Part shown: piece after piece, positions 10,591 through 21,100 of the stretch
Position numbering within the stretch: position 1 is the stretch's first letter
Layout of the letters: each line of letters begins with the position of its first letter
Source: Venturia oleaginea
Taxonomy: Eukaryota; Ascomycota; Dothideomycetes; Venturiales; Venturiaceae
Assembly (NCBI GenBank): GCA_013176395.1
Contig: JABMLP010000004.1
Span: forward strand, 124,001-188,000
Direction: 5' to 3'
DNA: 64,000 nt
The notes under the pieces: generated by a model
What the model saw: the letters and a program-made list of their open reading frames with translations, nothing else
The model's database searches: none
Told to the model about the DNA's origin: nothing
Program-made: the position numbers and the translations under genes

Positions 10591-12420
10591 ATGTTTCCGA
10601 CACCGTGGAGCTGGTGCGTTCTCGGACTCTTGTCTTTCTCTCAGCTGGTCGCCTCCAAACCATCAATATCTCGTCAGAACGGCAGAGCCCTCCATCATGC
10701 AAAACGATCCATGCACAAACTGACCTCCGACTGGCAATTTCCCAACAAGTCACGGCCGATTCTCGATGTCTTTCAAGTCTACAAACCCCTTCAACAGATT
10801 CCATTGCGGCCTTGCGATACTCAGACTGTGTTGATGCAACATTCCTTTGCCAATTCATATGAGAAGCCATTTGTTGGAGACTACACACCTCCGTCATGCG
10901 CCTTCACAAATGTTGGGATCGAATTCACTGCCAAAGCTCGAGGACGGCAGTTCGACCGCCTGGCGACCATGTTCTTGGGAGATATTGAGGTCTGGAGGTT
11001 ATCGACGGCTGAGCCCACTCCAGCGGGCATTGTATTCAAATACACCAAAGACATGACTCCATATTTATCACTCTGGAATAGTCCACAAAAGGTCATCTTC
11101 GATCTTGGTAACATTGTCAATGATGTATATACGTCACCTTTCAATACCACCCTGGTTGCAAGATTCTGGACTGAAGCAACGCCACCAACAACTGCGGATC
11201 TGATCTTGCCGATTTCGTCGAAACGTGGAAACCAAGGAAAGCCCAGCATTTTCAACACTGGAGAAGCCAATTCCAGCATGAGCGTGCTCCAAACTTTGCC
11301 TCGGAATACGGGAAGAGCCGTCGTTTCCATTTCTGCGAATGGACAGATTAACGAAGAGTTTTGGTTTTCTAATGTCCTTTCCAACGATACCGAGACATTC
11401 CCAGATACTGCTGGATCTTTGTACGGGTACTCGCCATTCCGTGAAGTTCAGCTCTACATCGATGGCATACTGGCTGGAGTTGTTTGGCCATTTCCAATCA
11501 TCTTTACTGGTGGCGTTGCTCCTGGACTTTGGAAGCCGATTGTGGGGATTGATGCTTACGACCTTCGAGAGACGGAGATTGATATTACACCATTTGTGCC
11601 ACTTCTGACTGATGGAAAGAGCCACAAATTCTCCATGCAGATTATGGGCTACAATGGTACTACCAACAACAGTGTATCTCAACTCGTTCCAGCGGGACCT
11701 TACTGGATTGTGACCGGCAAGATCTTTGTCTACAAGTCCGATATGGACACTTTCGGTTACAAAGGGCACTCACCACCAAAAACCACCATTTCAAGCCTCG
11801 CAATCAGCCCTTCATCCTCTCGAGTCCAGGTTCCAAGTAGAAATGGGACGCTGACGAACGGAACGCTGACATACTCTGTTGCTGCATCACGCTCTCTTCA
11901 AATCACACATCCAGTATCTGGTGCGAGCTGGACTCAAGATCTGACTTTCAGCAACAAAGGCGATTTCACCAACTTAGGTCTTACACAAAGAAATATCCAA
12001 TACACGATTGGAAAATCCCTCTCCTCAACCTTCAATACGACAACCACGTTTTCCTATCCCCTGGACTGTACAACTTCAACGATCTATCCGGCTTTTCCGA
12101 AAACCGATCCTATCAGGATTACTGCCGAAATTTCACGTGGCCTCATTATCGACAGCGATGCGGAATCTGGTGGGCCTGTGAGTCTCTTCAATCTTGCGTC
12201 TGGACCTTTGCATTTAGATACGATGCAAAGTGGGGGTGCTACGTTCTCGAACGAGAAGAACAAGAGTTATAATTATGGACATACTGAGCAGACTTTCAAG
12301 CAGAGAAGTAGTGGAACTTTATATGCGAGGGAGGTCAAGGCAGTTAATGAGACGGTTCTATGGGATTCGAATCCTGAGTTCGGCGGTGGTGTTGGGAAGG
12401 CGTTGACGATTCAGAGATGA
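10591..12420 (+). CDS. secreted peptide-N4-(N-acetyl-beta-glucosaminyl)asparagine amidase A (PNGase A)
   Basis: An intronless 609-residue frame; its ATG lies in CCACCATG. PNGase A enzymes release N-glycans from glycopeptides by cleaving the GlcNAc-Asn amide bond and act outside the cytosol. Residues 1-22 form a signal peptide (WCVLGLLSFSQLVAS). The family core begins near residue 60 (VFQVYKPLQQIPLRPCD). It continues through YTPPSCAFTNVGIEFTAKA, the GRQFDRLATMFLGDIEVWR block, an acid/aromatic middle (KDMTPYLSLWNSPQKVIFDLG) and VVWPFPIIFTGGVAPGLWKP. There are several N-x-S/T sequons, as expected of a secreted glycoprotein. Length fits fungal and plant members. I see no frameshift. The role in this fungus, nutrition or glycoprotein turnover, is inferred. 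Confidence 0.85.
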   Translation: MFPTPWSWCVLGLLSFSQLVASKPSISRQNGRALHHAKRSMHKLTSDWQFPNKSRPILDVFQVYKPLQQIPLRPCDTQTVLMQHSFANSYEKPFVGDYTPPSCAFTNVGIEFTAKARGRQFDRLATMFLGDIEVWRLSTAEPTPAGIVFKYTKDMTPYLSLWNSPQKVIFDLGNIVNDVYTSPFNTTLVARFWTEATPPTTADLILPISSKRGNQGKPSIFNTGEANSSMSVLQTLPRNTGRAVVSISANGQINEEFWFSNVLSNDTETFPDTAGSLYGYSPFREVQLYIDGILAGVVWPFPIIFTGGVAPGLWKPIVGIDAYDLRETEIDITPFVPLLTDGKSHKFSMQIMGYNGTTNNSVSQLVPAGPYWIVTGKIFVYKSDMDTFGYKGHSPPKTTISSLAISPSSSRVQVPSRNGTLTNGTLTYSVAASRSLQITHPVSGASWTQDLTFSNKGDFTNLGLTQRNIQYTIGKSLSSTFNTTTTFSYPLDCTTSTIYPAFPKTDPIRITAEISRGLIIDSDAESGGPVSLFNLASGPLHLDTMQSGGATFSNEKNKSYNYGHTEQTFKQRSSGTLYAREVKAVNETVLWDSNPEFGGGVGKALTIQR

Positions 12421-12846
12421 GTGCGTACAGTGTTTTTTCGCTCGATTTAGTGAGGTAAATCATTCTTTCTGGCTTGCATCGCAAAACATCAACTATTCTT
12501 ATTCCGCTTCGTTTCCGTCACTTCATACTGACCTTTGGAGAAGAAAGCGGCGCCTTGAGTCGTTAAGATCACCAGTGCGAGAAAGCAGTGGCGACCACAA
12601 CAATTTGCTTTGACAAAGAACTGAAGGAAGGAGCGGTACGACTACTCTTGTGGGTCCATGATTACCTGGGTTGCGCCATCGCACCTTCTCATCTACCTGG
12701 TTTCACCTCGTTGACATGGGAAGCTTCGACGCTGTTCAGAGTTCCGTCAATGTCAGCAACTTGTTCTCATCCTCACCGAACTCTGCTTCGCACAACATTT
12801 CAAAGTACCATTCTTCTACTTCTATTCATTACACAAGGACAACACG
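12421..12846. other. intergenic, no gene recognised
   Basis: Contains only short frames without recognisable domains. It probably includes the PNGase A terminator and the promoter of the following coiled-coil/SET locus. Confidence 0.4.
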
Positions 12847-13089
12847 ATGCCGCCTAAGCATCTAACCCGCCGCGAAAGGCAACTAGGCGCGAGGCGAGAA
12901 GAGGAGAATCGAGCAGCGGAGAGGCAAGAAACAGAGAGGCAAGAAGCAGAGAGGCAAGAAGCGGAGAGACGAGCAGACGAGCAAGCAGCGAAGAGGCACG
13001 CAGAAAACAAGGAAGAAGCGAAGAAGCAAGAAGCGGGGAGGAAAGCGGCGGCCGTCACGAAGACTTTTATGGAAGAGGTCAACACGTAG
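12847..13089 (+). CDS. short coiled-coil ORF, possibly the N-terminal exon of the adjacent SET gene
   Basis: ATG at 12847 (ACACGATG) starts 80 codons. After MPPKHLTRRERQLGARRE the sequence is almost only Glu, Arg, Gln, Ala and Lys, with a repeated ERQEAERQEAER pattern, so a long charged single helix or coiled coil is predicted. The stop at 13087-13089 overlaps a possible donor, GTAGAA at 13086. The SET-domain frame that begins ~120 bp later is in the same register, so this may be the 5' exon of one gene. I could not find donor and acceptor sites with compatible phases, so the link is unproven. Confidence 0.4.
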   Translation: MPPKHLTRRERQLGARREEENRAAERQETERQEAERQEAERRADEQAAKRHAENKEEAKKQEAGRKAAAVTKTFMEEVNT

Positions 13090-13207
13090 AAGCGCGGATC
13101 CGCCCAAGTCAAAACATCAGTACAGGCCGACACGACTGAAGCAGAACCTCATCGCAGGTTCCTCGACTATGTTTATGGAGCCTCATCATACTCACTCTGA
13201 TCTCTAG

Positions 13208-14249
13208 CATACACTCTCCTCGCCTTGCCAAGCGACGCACCTTTCGAACTGAGACCATCGATAGGAAAAGGGTGGGGCGGCTTCGCCACTAGAAATATCA
13301 AGATCGGAGAGACCATCATGGAGGAACGCCCATTGTTTGAACTGCTGAAAAACGACTGCTCAGCTGCAAAAACCGTGGAGGCATGGAAGTCTTTACCGCC
13401 GAGGGAGCGGATGCATTTCGACTGTCTTGGTGAAAGAGGATCATTCAACGCCACTGAACATCCCGCCTTGATTTTCTCGCGTAATAATTTCATAACAATT
13501 TCAAGGATAGAATATATCAGACCTGGGGCGTCTATCCTGTTCTTTCAAGATTCAACCACTCGTGTTTGCCAAATTTCTTGGTTGTAGGAGCTGCAGAGAT
13601 TGAAAGCAATCATGTTCAAGACGATGGAGAGATCATCACTCGCTGCGCGGCGACCAAAGGCATCGAAATTGGCGGGGAGAGTGTCTTCTGTTACATTCCG
13701 GAATTCTCGCGTTTTACTTCATTGCAACGTCGACCAGGATTGCGTAACTTTGCATGCGATTGTCTGGCTTGTGTTCCTGGCACTATCTTCTACAGACTCA
13801 GCAATTTACGACGGTGCCTCATTAACGGACTCCGCTATCTCTGCAAGGGTTACGAGATTCAAAGACAAGCGAATACCACCTACTACCACCACCAACCCAT
13901 CATCGTCGATGCCGATTTGGGGGAAGCGGCAGAGGCCCCCTTCATCCCCATGACTTCAAGATTCATCTATATGATCCTTGAAATGCTGCTTATGGAACAG
14001 GAAGGTATTTTGGATTGCTTCCAAGTGAACCCCATCTTGCCAAGACTGAAACAGCTGGGAAGAATGTTCCGGACACCTAATAATGCTGCGGTTGCTTTCC
14101 GGGCTCTTCGACAAAGGAATTGGCAGGATATATTTTGCGTTGCTCAGAGTCTTTGGGGGTGGAAGGATAATTATGACGAGCGACTGTCCTTGAAGATGCA
14201 GGTGGGACTCGTTTCACTGTGTGGAACAGTTTGGGCACACTGGTCATAG
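13208..14249 (+). pseudogene. SET-domain (SMYD-like) protein gene, broken by a frameshift near 13,490-13,515
   Basis: Frame 1 (13,208-~13,500) gives FELRPSIGKGWGGFATRNIK and then IGETIMEERPLF, the N-terminal SET signature, running to IFSRNNF. The rest of the domain is one frame away: VYPVLSRFNHSCLPN at ~13,530-13,574 carries the RFNHSCxPN S-adenosylmethionine/catalytic motif. IEIGGESVFCYI follows in the place of the usual GEE-xT-xxY, and then NFACDCLAC, the Cys cluster after SET. The second frame runs to 14,249. Two stops in the second frame (13,482 and 13,485) bound the shift on the left. No GT...AG pair between the halves has matching phase, so a 1-nt indel (mutation or sequence error) is favoured over an intron. 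SET proteins methylate lysines; the substrate is unknown. A functional product would need the frame corrected. Confidence 0.6.
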
Positions 14250-15293
14250 TCGCATCGTTAAGTCGACTTCGGGATAGAAACACTACGACATACATACTGG
14301 AACCATCAGCATTCAGCCGTCGCGCAGTTTTGTTTTCACCACGGGACTTGATCGTGCACAGTGGTTCCATCCATTCTCTGCTCTCTGATAACACTTGGAT
14401 CCGAGTTGAATCCATCTATTGAAGATCTACATTGACAAAATTTTGTCAAAATGATTTCCCAGAATTGCCAGAAATCCATCAATCTCGTGCTTCAATTAGC
14501 AGACTCGGAGTTGAAATGCAAAGCTAATGTCGTGATTCCTGGCCGCCGTAACTCGGAGACTACATGCACGCAGCTCCAAACCCAACATCACGGAAACATG
14601 CGCTATCAATATGAACAGAACACCAAGCCACCAATCAACACCTTCTCAACACGGGACCACACGATCCCGCTGCGTTTACAGTAACCAATGGGATCGCTCC
14701 GCCTCCACTTGCGCGGACTAGTATAGTGTATCGCCCGTATATAGTTTAGTGAGGATGGGTCTGAGTATCGAGTGTTGGGTCTAAGTGTAATACTTTTTTT
14801 TGTTTCTGTTAACGTTAATGGAGATATTTGGATGGAAGGTTTTGATTGTCTTCATGTTCGCTTTTCTTCAGGTTTCGCTCGTTTGAAGAGTATATTCTGC
14901 GTTGGTGGTCTTGTTAACGTTTACGGGTTTTTACTGTTATCCCCCACACGACGTCTAAAACGGAGGGTGGAAAGCAAAAAACCCGGAAGCAATTAGCGAA
15001 GGCTAAAGCGAAAGATAAAGCTGAATCCCAAACCTGACTTTCCAAATCGCAAATCGCAAATCGCAAGTCCAAACCCAAACCCAAACCCGAACCAACAACC
15101 AAACCAAATCCCCATCCCCAAACCAAAAGCGAAAAGCGAAAAGCGAAAAGCGAAAAGCCAAAAACACCAGTACCCAATCCCAATCACGGAAATCAATTCT
15201 GAGAACAAAAACCCAAAAGCGAAAACCCAAAAACGGAACACCAAAAACCAAAACCCAACAACTCAAACCTCCATTCGCAACGCCTCCCCAAAA
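14250..15293. other. intergenic, no gene recognised; low-complexity 3' part
   Basis: Only short frames without domain signals. The 3' third is the low-complexity tract given separately at 14,990-15,290. Confidence 0.4.
14990..15290. repeat. low-complexity tract of AAAGCG and CCCAAA-like words
   Basis: Contains runs such as four consecutive gcgaaaa words near 15,127-15,156 and ccaaacccaaacccaaacc near 15,070-15,090. It also has repeated 'caaatcgcaaatcgcaaatc' at 15,043-15,062. The word is not a regular telomere repeat. The purine/pyrimidine strand bias is strong. No coding role is apparent. Confidence 0.55.
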
Positions 15294-15533
15294 ATGCTCG
15301 AGATCACAACGATTCTTATATCCCTCCCCGCCGCCATCGTCGCTTCCTTCTCCATCCTGGTCTATCTCTTGATCGCAGCGGTGGGATATACGGGATATAC
15401 TAGTTATCGGCGGCCAGTATTTTTACCGGTTGTTGTTGTTGCGGGTTGTTATTGGTGTTGGGTTGGGGGGTTTGGCGAGGGGGGAGATTTTGGGGAGGTT
15501 GGGAGGTGGGGAGAGGGTAATAAGGCGGTATAA
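15294..15533 (+). CDS. small hydrophobic ORF (79 aa), doubtful
   Basis: ATG follows an A-rich CAAAAATG context. Residues 1-32 (MLEITTILISLPAAIVASFS then ILVYLLIAAVGYTGY) would form one or two membrane segments. A second hydrophobic stretch (PVFLPVVVVAGCYWCW) precedes a Gly/Glu-rich tail. No family is recognised. The tail is low complexity and the pogo element begins 175 bp downstream, so this could be a real small membrane protein, the 5' end of a longer decayed gene, or chance. Confidence 0.25.
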   Translation: MLEITTILISLPAAIVASFSILVYLLIAAVGYTGYTSYRRPVFLPVVVVAGCYWCWVGGFGEGGDFGEVGRWGEGNKAV

Positions 15534-15707
15534 GGGGGGATCTAGGGTAGTGAATTGTAAAGAGGGTTTGTGAGAGCGTGGTGTTTTCTGGGAGGGATTT
15601 GGGGGCCTCTTTTTTTTCCGTTGAGCGGATTGGACTTGGATTTGGGGGTTGTGGTTTGGGGTTGTATGATTGAGTGGATTTTTGGTGGGGATTTCGCTTT
15701 TGGTATA

Positions 15708-15749
15708 ACGTGTTCCACCACCGAGCTGGTCAACCAACCGAGCTGGTCA
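15708..15749 (+). repeat. left terminal inverted repeat of pogo element 1
   Basis: Starts acgtgttccaccaccgag. It pairs with 17,517-17,558 at 40 of 42 positions; the differences are at positions 9 (c/t) and 29 (a/c). Confidence 0.9.
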
Positions 15750-15790
15750 AAAAGGCTTGGCACGACCAACTCATGTTACGACTCTTCAAT

Positions 15791-17478
15791 TTAATCGCTA
15801 TTAACAATAGATTCTAAGGTCGTCGTGCTGCTATCTGATTCAGATGATATCTCGATATCTTTTTTACAAGTTCGCGCATTATGCCCAGTTGCGCCGCAGT
15901 TCCTACAGCGCCGTTGAGTTGGTCGGGCTATTTCTTGACCACCACTACCACGAGCCTTCTTTGATCCCTGAGACGCGACAGACGCCTCGGCAGCTACCTG
16001 CGCTGCTACAGTCCCATACTCTATAGTACCACCTTGCTGGATCCACTTCCTTTTGCGCGATTTTCGCTTTGTCATTACTGCCAATTGCTCTTCAAGCTCG
16101 CGGTTGCGCGCAACAAGTAGAGCGTTTTGGTGTAGCATCAATTCAGCGCCCTTGACAAGCTGGGAAAAGCCTGCCTGCGCAGTAACTAGTGACCGAGTAA
16201 AGGACTCGCTTACGAGCTTGGATTGGGATCCAAATTCATGAGTATTGCTTGGAGTCTTCGACTGCCACGGCGTCTCCTGCGGTGGGGGTGCTGGTGGGGT
16301 ACGTAGCCGTACTTCAAGGCGATCCAATACCACCTCCGCCTTGATAGGGACTAGCCCTACCATCTCAAAAGCCTTTCGACAGTTCTCTTCTGTAAACACG
16401 TCGAAAAACACGTCTTTGAAGACTGGGAGGAAGCCTTCTTTGTTGATATGGTAGACGCGTCGGCGTGCCAAGTCTCGAACTCGTTGAGAGTACTTGCACT
16501 TCAACGGTGAGAAGCAGACCACATCAAGCGGCTGGAGGATATGCGATGAATGAGGTGGCATACAGAGCGTTATGATCTTATGTTCGAGGCAGTAGTCCTT
16601 GAAATCCTGGTTGAGATGGCTCTCATGGTCGTCCAAGATGAGCAGCCTATACCCCCCCACTTGACGCGCCTTTTTGTATACGCGTCAAAGTGCTTCAACC
16701 ACTCAAGACCAAGCGCGTTGTTTGTCCAGCCGTTCTCAGAGACCGAGAGCTTCCAATTCCGTGGTATATCTGCCTCCTCATACCACGCAGAGGTGTGAAC
16801 GCGTCCTTTATAGATAATGAATGGCGGGGTCGCATACCCAGCGGCGCAGATGCTCTGGATAACTGTAACCCACTCGCGATCGCCTGGCTGGATCAAATTA
16901 GGCCGTGTACGTCTTTCAGAAGCTGTGACGACCTTCATTGACCCAATAAGGCCCATCTGGAAGCCAATCTCGTCAAGGTTGTGCGTATCCTCGTCGTGGA
17001 TGCCGTACTTTGCCTTGGTGTCTGCAACGAGCTTGAACCACGCGCCAATAATCTCTGGATCTTTCTGTAGTATCCTCTGCCTATCCTTAGCTCGATTGAA
17101 GGCCATCTTGAGCTCATCTGAGCGCGTTATAAACCTCTCAGCCCAGTTTTTCCCTACTGGCTCTCCACCGCGTACACCTAGTAGTTTATTCGTCATGTCT
17201 GCCACCTCACACAGCCGGGGCGCGAATTCTCGCGAATCGAGCTCGAGGATGTATTGGACAATTGTCTGCTCTTCAGTCGTAGTGAGCTTGTGTTGGGCGT
17301 TGCGAGTATCTAGGCGATACGTGATTCCGTTGTATCGGCTAGTCAATGTTGAAGGAGGTACATCAAACGCTTCAGCAGCGCGCCGGAGGCTTCGGAATTG
17401 GTGGGTGTTATAGGCAGAAAGGGCAAGCTGAATTCTGCCTTCTCTGTTAGATAATTGCGCATTTTGTTGTTGAGACAT
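15791..17478 (-). pseudogene. pogo/Fot1 transposase with one frameshift
   Basis: The start ATG is at 17,478 (MSQQQNAQLSNREGRIQLAL). N-terminal helix-turn-helix region: residues ~10-55 (RRAAEAFDVPPSTLTSRYNG). A CENP-B-like second DNA-binding region follows (TTTEEQTIVQYILELDSREF). Then comes the DDE_1 catalytic core: first Asp in HNLDEIGFQMG, second in LLILDDHESHL, third in ILQPLDVVCFSPLK, the DDD arrangement of Fot1/pogo. The C-terminus has a CCHC knuckle (CRNCGATGHNARTC). The frame breaks near 16,655-16,675: upstream reads HFDAYTKRRVKWGG, while the downstream frame reads backwards into ARQVGGYRLL. One missing base in the T5 run at 16,671-16,675 would explain both. The C7 run at 16,652-16,658 is the other candidate, but the related copy at 31,05x also has seven C and is in frame there. 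Confidence 0.85.
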
Positions 17479-17516
17479 ATCGTGTTAATAAGGGAGTTGG
17501 TCGCCTTGGCAGAAAC

Positions 17517-17558
17517 TGACCAGCTCGGTGGGTTGACCAGCTCGGTGGTAGAACACGT
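17517..17558 (-). repeat. right terminal inverted repeat of pogo element 1
   Basis: Read on the minus strand it starts acgtgttctaccaccgag, matching the left repeat. It is followed by TA. Confidence 0.9.
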
Positions 17559-17560
17559 TA

Positions 17561-17919
17561 GAGTGTAGTTGAGTATTAATTAATCAGGCCTCCAAAGTCG
17601 AAATCTGAGCCTGTACGAGGCGGAGGCTACGAACCTGTATTCATCTCGCCACATCTCAGATGTAGGGCAGTGACCAGAGCCGATCAGATCAACGCACGCT
17701 CGTGGTGGTTGCCCGTCGTCGCACTCGCGCAGCAAGAGGCCACGTTGCACCACGACCGTACCGCGAGCACACCATCGCCGAAAAGGCCCAGACACACCGG
17801 CAACAACAGGATCAATTAAACAAACGTAAAGAACGACCTCCCACGTACCAGGCGAGCATCGAGCCGTCCTCGACCTCTATCCTCCTCCGCACGATATCGC
17901 GATAAAACCCTTCAACTCT
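17561..17919. other. unassigned sequence between pogo element 1 and Ty3 element A
   Basis: No gene recognised. Element A split this sequence at ACACG; it continues at 23,155-23,411 and, after B1, at 29,606-29,951. A near-terminal word tattaattaatcagg (17,573-17,587) is mirrored at the other end of the composite (cctgattattattaattaat, ~29,928-29,947). Confidence 0.4.
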
Positions 17920-17924
17920 ACACG

Positions 17925-18100
17925 TATTACGGGACGGTAGCTGGAAAGACGCAGCATACTCGTAGCCAAAGATTGTTTAGATTCAGTTAAAGAGTGAAGG
18001 TATCTACAAACAGAGAACCTCAATGAGGTTCTTTCTCTATACTAGGCTCAATCAGGCTTAGGCTCTTAGCCTATACCAACCATGGGCCATGCCCATAACA
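17925..18100 (-). repeat. 3' LTR of element A
   Basis: 176 bp, identical by eye to 22,979-23,154. It abuts the purine tract at 18,101-18,117. Confidence 0.93.
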
Positions 18101-18117
18101 TTACCCCCCTCCTTACC
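18101..18117 (-). promoter_or_regulatory. polypurine tract of element A
   Basis: Coding strand GGTAAGGAGGGGGGTAA immediately before the 3' LTR, the place and composition of a plus-strand primer. It overlaps the Pol stop codon. Confidence 0.75.
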
Positions 18118-21100
18118 GGGTGTGCAGGACTAAAGAGGGTGTGGTAGGTGGGATAATCAAACAGACAAACGCCATACATCGCTTCTGCCAGCTTGTAGCA
18201 GATTCGAAGGCGCTGGCCACCGCTACTCGGTTTCTTCGGGCCCCTGTTTGAGCTCCTATATCTTCGCCGACACCGTCGCCCTTGCCATACTCTGCCTCGA
18301 AGCGGTCTAAGTCCTCGACTTCTGTGAATAATGAACGTGGCTGCCAATCGGGATCTGCATAGCCTTTCCATTTGATTAATAACTGACGAACCCAGCCTCG
18401 CCCAACCCGTTTCTTCTCTGCGCGAAGTATACGTTCTACTTCAAACTCAGCCTCTGTTTCTTCGGTTTGAGGCACTAATGGTGGCGGCTGGGTATCATCG
18501 GATTCTTGTGAGGGCAGTGTGTCGGTTGCGGCTCGGCGGAGTAGGTCAACGTGGAAACGGTTATGGATACCACTTGGCAGGTCAGCCAGCTCGTATACCA
18601 TCGGGGAGATCTGGTTCTCGACAGTGTATTTGGCTTGCGTCCACGACAGTTTCTTTGATAGCTGCGGAGTATTGATATTCCTAAGGTTCAACCAGACTTT
18701 GTCGCCCTTTTTTAACGTTTCGGCAGCTTGACGTGACCTGTTGGCGTCGTTCTCCATCTTCTGCTGGGACCAGGCCATCGCTGCCTGTGCATATTCTTGT
18801 GCCTCTTCTATTCGTTGCACAAAGGTCTCGGCATCGGCTGTTGGTGAGTTACTGGGTGAGATTCGTTGTACTTTCTGGATTGGTTCCGCATGGTAGCCGT
18901 GGGTTAGATAGAATGGACTCATCCCTGTGACTGAAGAGTCACGATTGTTCAGTGCTAACATAGCCGTAGGTAGTAGCGTTGGCCAGTCTAGTTGGGAGTA
19001 TGCGATGAAGGCGCGGAGATAGCGTAGAACTTCCTGGTTCATACGCTCGGTCGCGCCATCGGTCTGTGGATGAAAGGCTGTAGAGAGTCTCTGCTCAATC
19101 TTTGTAAGTTCGCAAAGCTTCCTCCAAAAACGACCTGTCCAATTGCTGCCTCTGTCCGACGTCAATGCCATGGGAAATCCGTGGTAGCGATAGTGGCATT
19201 GTAAGAACCTTTTCGCGCACTCTTTGGCGCTCATTGTAGTCATAGCCTCCAACGTAACACTTTTGAGGAGGCGATCTGTGATAACCATGAGGTATTTTGG
19301 GCCGTTTTCCTCCGCGGGCAAATCAGTCATGAAATCGATTGATAGCTCGCTGTGGAAGCGGGCCGGGATTGGAAGTGGTTTCAGAAGACCTCGCTTCTTA
19401 TCACGCCATATTCCTGTTCTCCCACATACGTCGCAATTACGTACAAACTGCCGGACTGTCTTGTATTGTTGGGGCCAAAAGAAACTTCTGGATAGAATCG
19501 CAAGCGTGCTATCTCTCCCTGGGTGTCCAGTAACATGGGAATCGTGAGTTTGTTGGACCAGCGTTGTTCGCAGCGGTTCCCAATCTGGTACCCATAGGAT
19601 CCCTCTTCTCGTGACCGCGCCGTGGTCGTCTACTTCGCATTCGGGTAGCTGTACCGACAACTTGAGCTCTGGAGGAAAGGAACGTTCGCCAGTAACTATA
19701 GCCGTATGAATAGCTTCGTAGGATTGGTCCTCTGCTATTGCGCGATCCCAGAGAAGTTGTAACTCTGGTTTCTCGAAAAGATCGCATCCTTTTGCAACTG
19801 ACCGGTTTTGACCGTACCTAGTAGTGGACCGGTGTTGACCGTTTTCGGCAGTCAGCTGGTGTCGACCGTCCAGTCCAGTATTTTGCTGGGGCTCCCGTAT
19901 AACGTCCCATGTACTATTGGATGTATTCGGTGTATTGACTGGGCAGATAAGGGCTTGTATTGCGATTGTTTCGGTCGTCCTCTCGGAAAGAGGAGGAAGC
20001 CATTCGTCCTTGATCAACTGGGCCACTCGCCCTTGTAGTCTCTCGTCGTTCTTGTCATGTGGCATATCTTGATGTCTTCTTGATAGTGCGTCTGGTCTTT
20101 GCGCTAGTTTTCCGGCGCGAAATTCCAGCTGGAATTGGTACTCAGATAGAATTAGCGACCATCTTGCTTGTCTCTCTGACAAACGCTGCGCTGTCATAAA
20201 GTAGCGGAGATTCTTGTGATCGGTAAGGACTTTGAAAGGTGCTGCAACACTGCGTAGTTCTCCTCTCCAGTGTTCAATGGACTTGATTACTGCCAGTAAT
20301 TCTTTATCGTGGATCTCGTAGTTACATTCAGCCGCAGTGAGCTTGCGGGAGAAGTATGCTACTGGTCGTAGTTTTCCTTTCATATCCTTCTGCGACAACG
20401 TGCCTCCCAGCGCGTAGCCAGAGCAGTCGCACTCGAGTACCGTATCCAGGTCTGGATTCCAGTGAGCCAGTATTGGGGCGGAGATGAATAGCTCCTTCAA
20501 GACTTGAAAGGCGTTCTCATGTTCTTTGTTCCAGACAAAAGCGACGGCCTTCCGTGTTAACTTGATTAAGGGGTCGGAGAGCTCTGAGAAGTTGTCGATG
20601 AAGTCTCGGTAGAAATTTGCAAAGCCTAGGAAGGAGCGTACGCCTGTGACATTGACTGGAGCCTCCCATTCTTTAATCGCGGCAACTTTCTCTGGGTCGA
20701 CTTTGATCCCTTCTCCTGCAGTGATAATGAACCCCAGATATTTGACCTCCTGAACAGCAAACTCGCACTTGCTTAAGTCTAGCCGAAGTCCAGCAGTCTT
20801 GAGCTTGGCAAGAATTTGGTTAACCTTAACCATGTGATCCAGATAGTCGCCGTCGCTCCATATCAAGACATCGTCCATGTAGGCTGAACAGCAGATATCT
20901 AGGGATTCCCGTAGGACTCCGTTGATGTATCGTTGAAAGCTCGCGGGTGCGCCAGCTAGTCCGAAGGGGGTAACTAGCCATTCGAATAGTCCAAATCGAG
21001 TGCGAAAAGCCGTTTTCCACTCATCGCCGTGCTTGATGCGGAGCCGATGAAATGCCGCTCTGACGTCAAGTTTGGTGTACCAGCGCGCTGTTGCTAGATT

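Larger units (their letters stand above)
15708..17558 (-). mobile_element. Fot1/pogo-type DNA transposon (Tc1/mariner superfamily), full length, 1851 bp
   Basis: Ends are 42-bp inverted repeats with two mismatches, flanked on both sides by TA (15,706-15,707 and 17,559-17,560), the target duplication of this superfamily. Within each repeat the word accgagctggtca occurs twice. The single transposase gene on the minus strand is frameshifted, so this copy is presumably non-autonomous unless the shift is a sequence error. Confidence 0.9.

Noticed and set aside
10313..10723. 136-codon ORF overlapping the PNGase A start
   Set aside because: Alternative-frame shadow upstream of and over the real gene; no domain and an unlikely composition.
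13086..13207. Single intron joining the coiled-coil ORF to the SET frame
   Set aside because: GTAGAA at 13,086 is phase 2, whereas the ctctag acceptor at 13,207 needs phase 1; no consistent pair was found.
15050..15110. Interstitial telomere-like repeat (CCCAAA words)
   Set aside because: The word is CCCAAA/CCAAAC, not CCCTAA, and is irregular; treated as low complexity.
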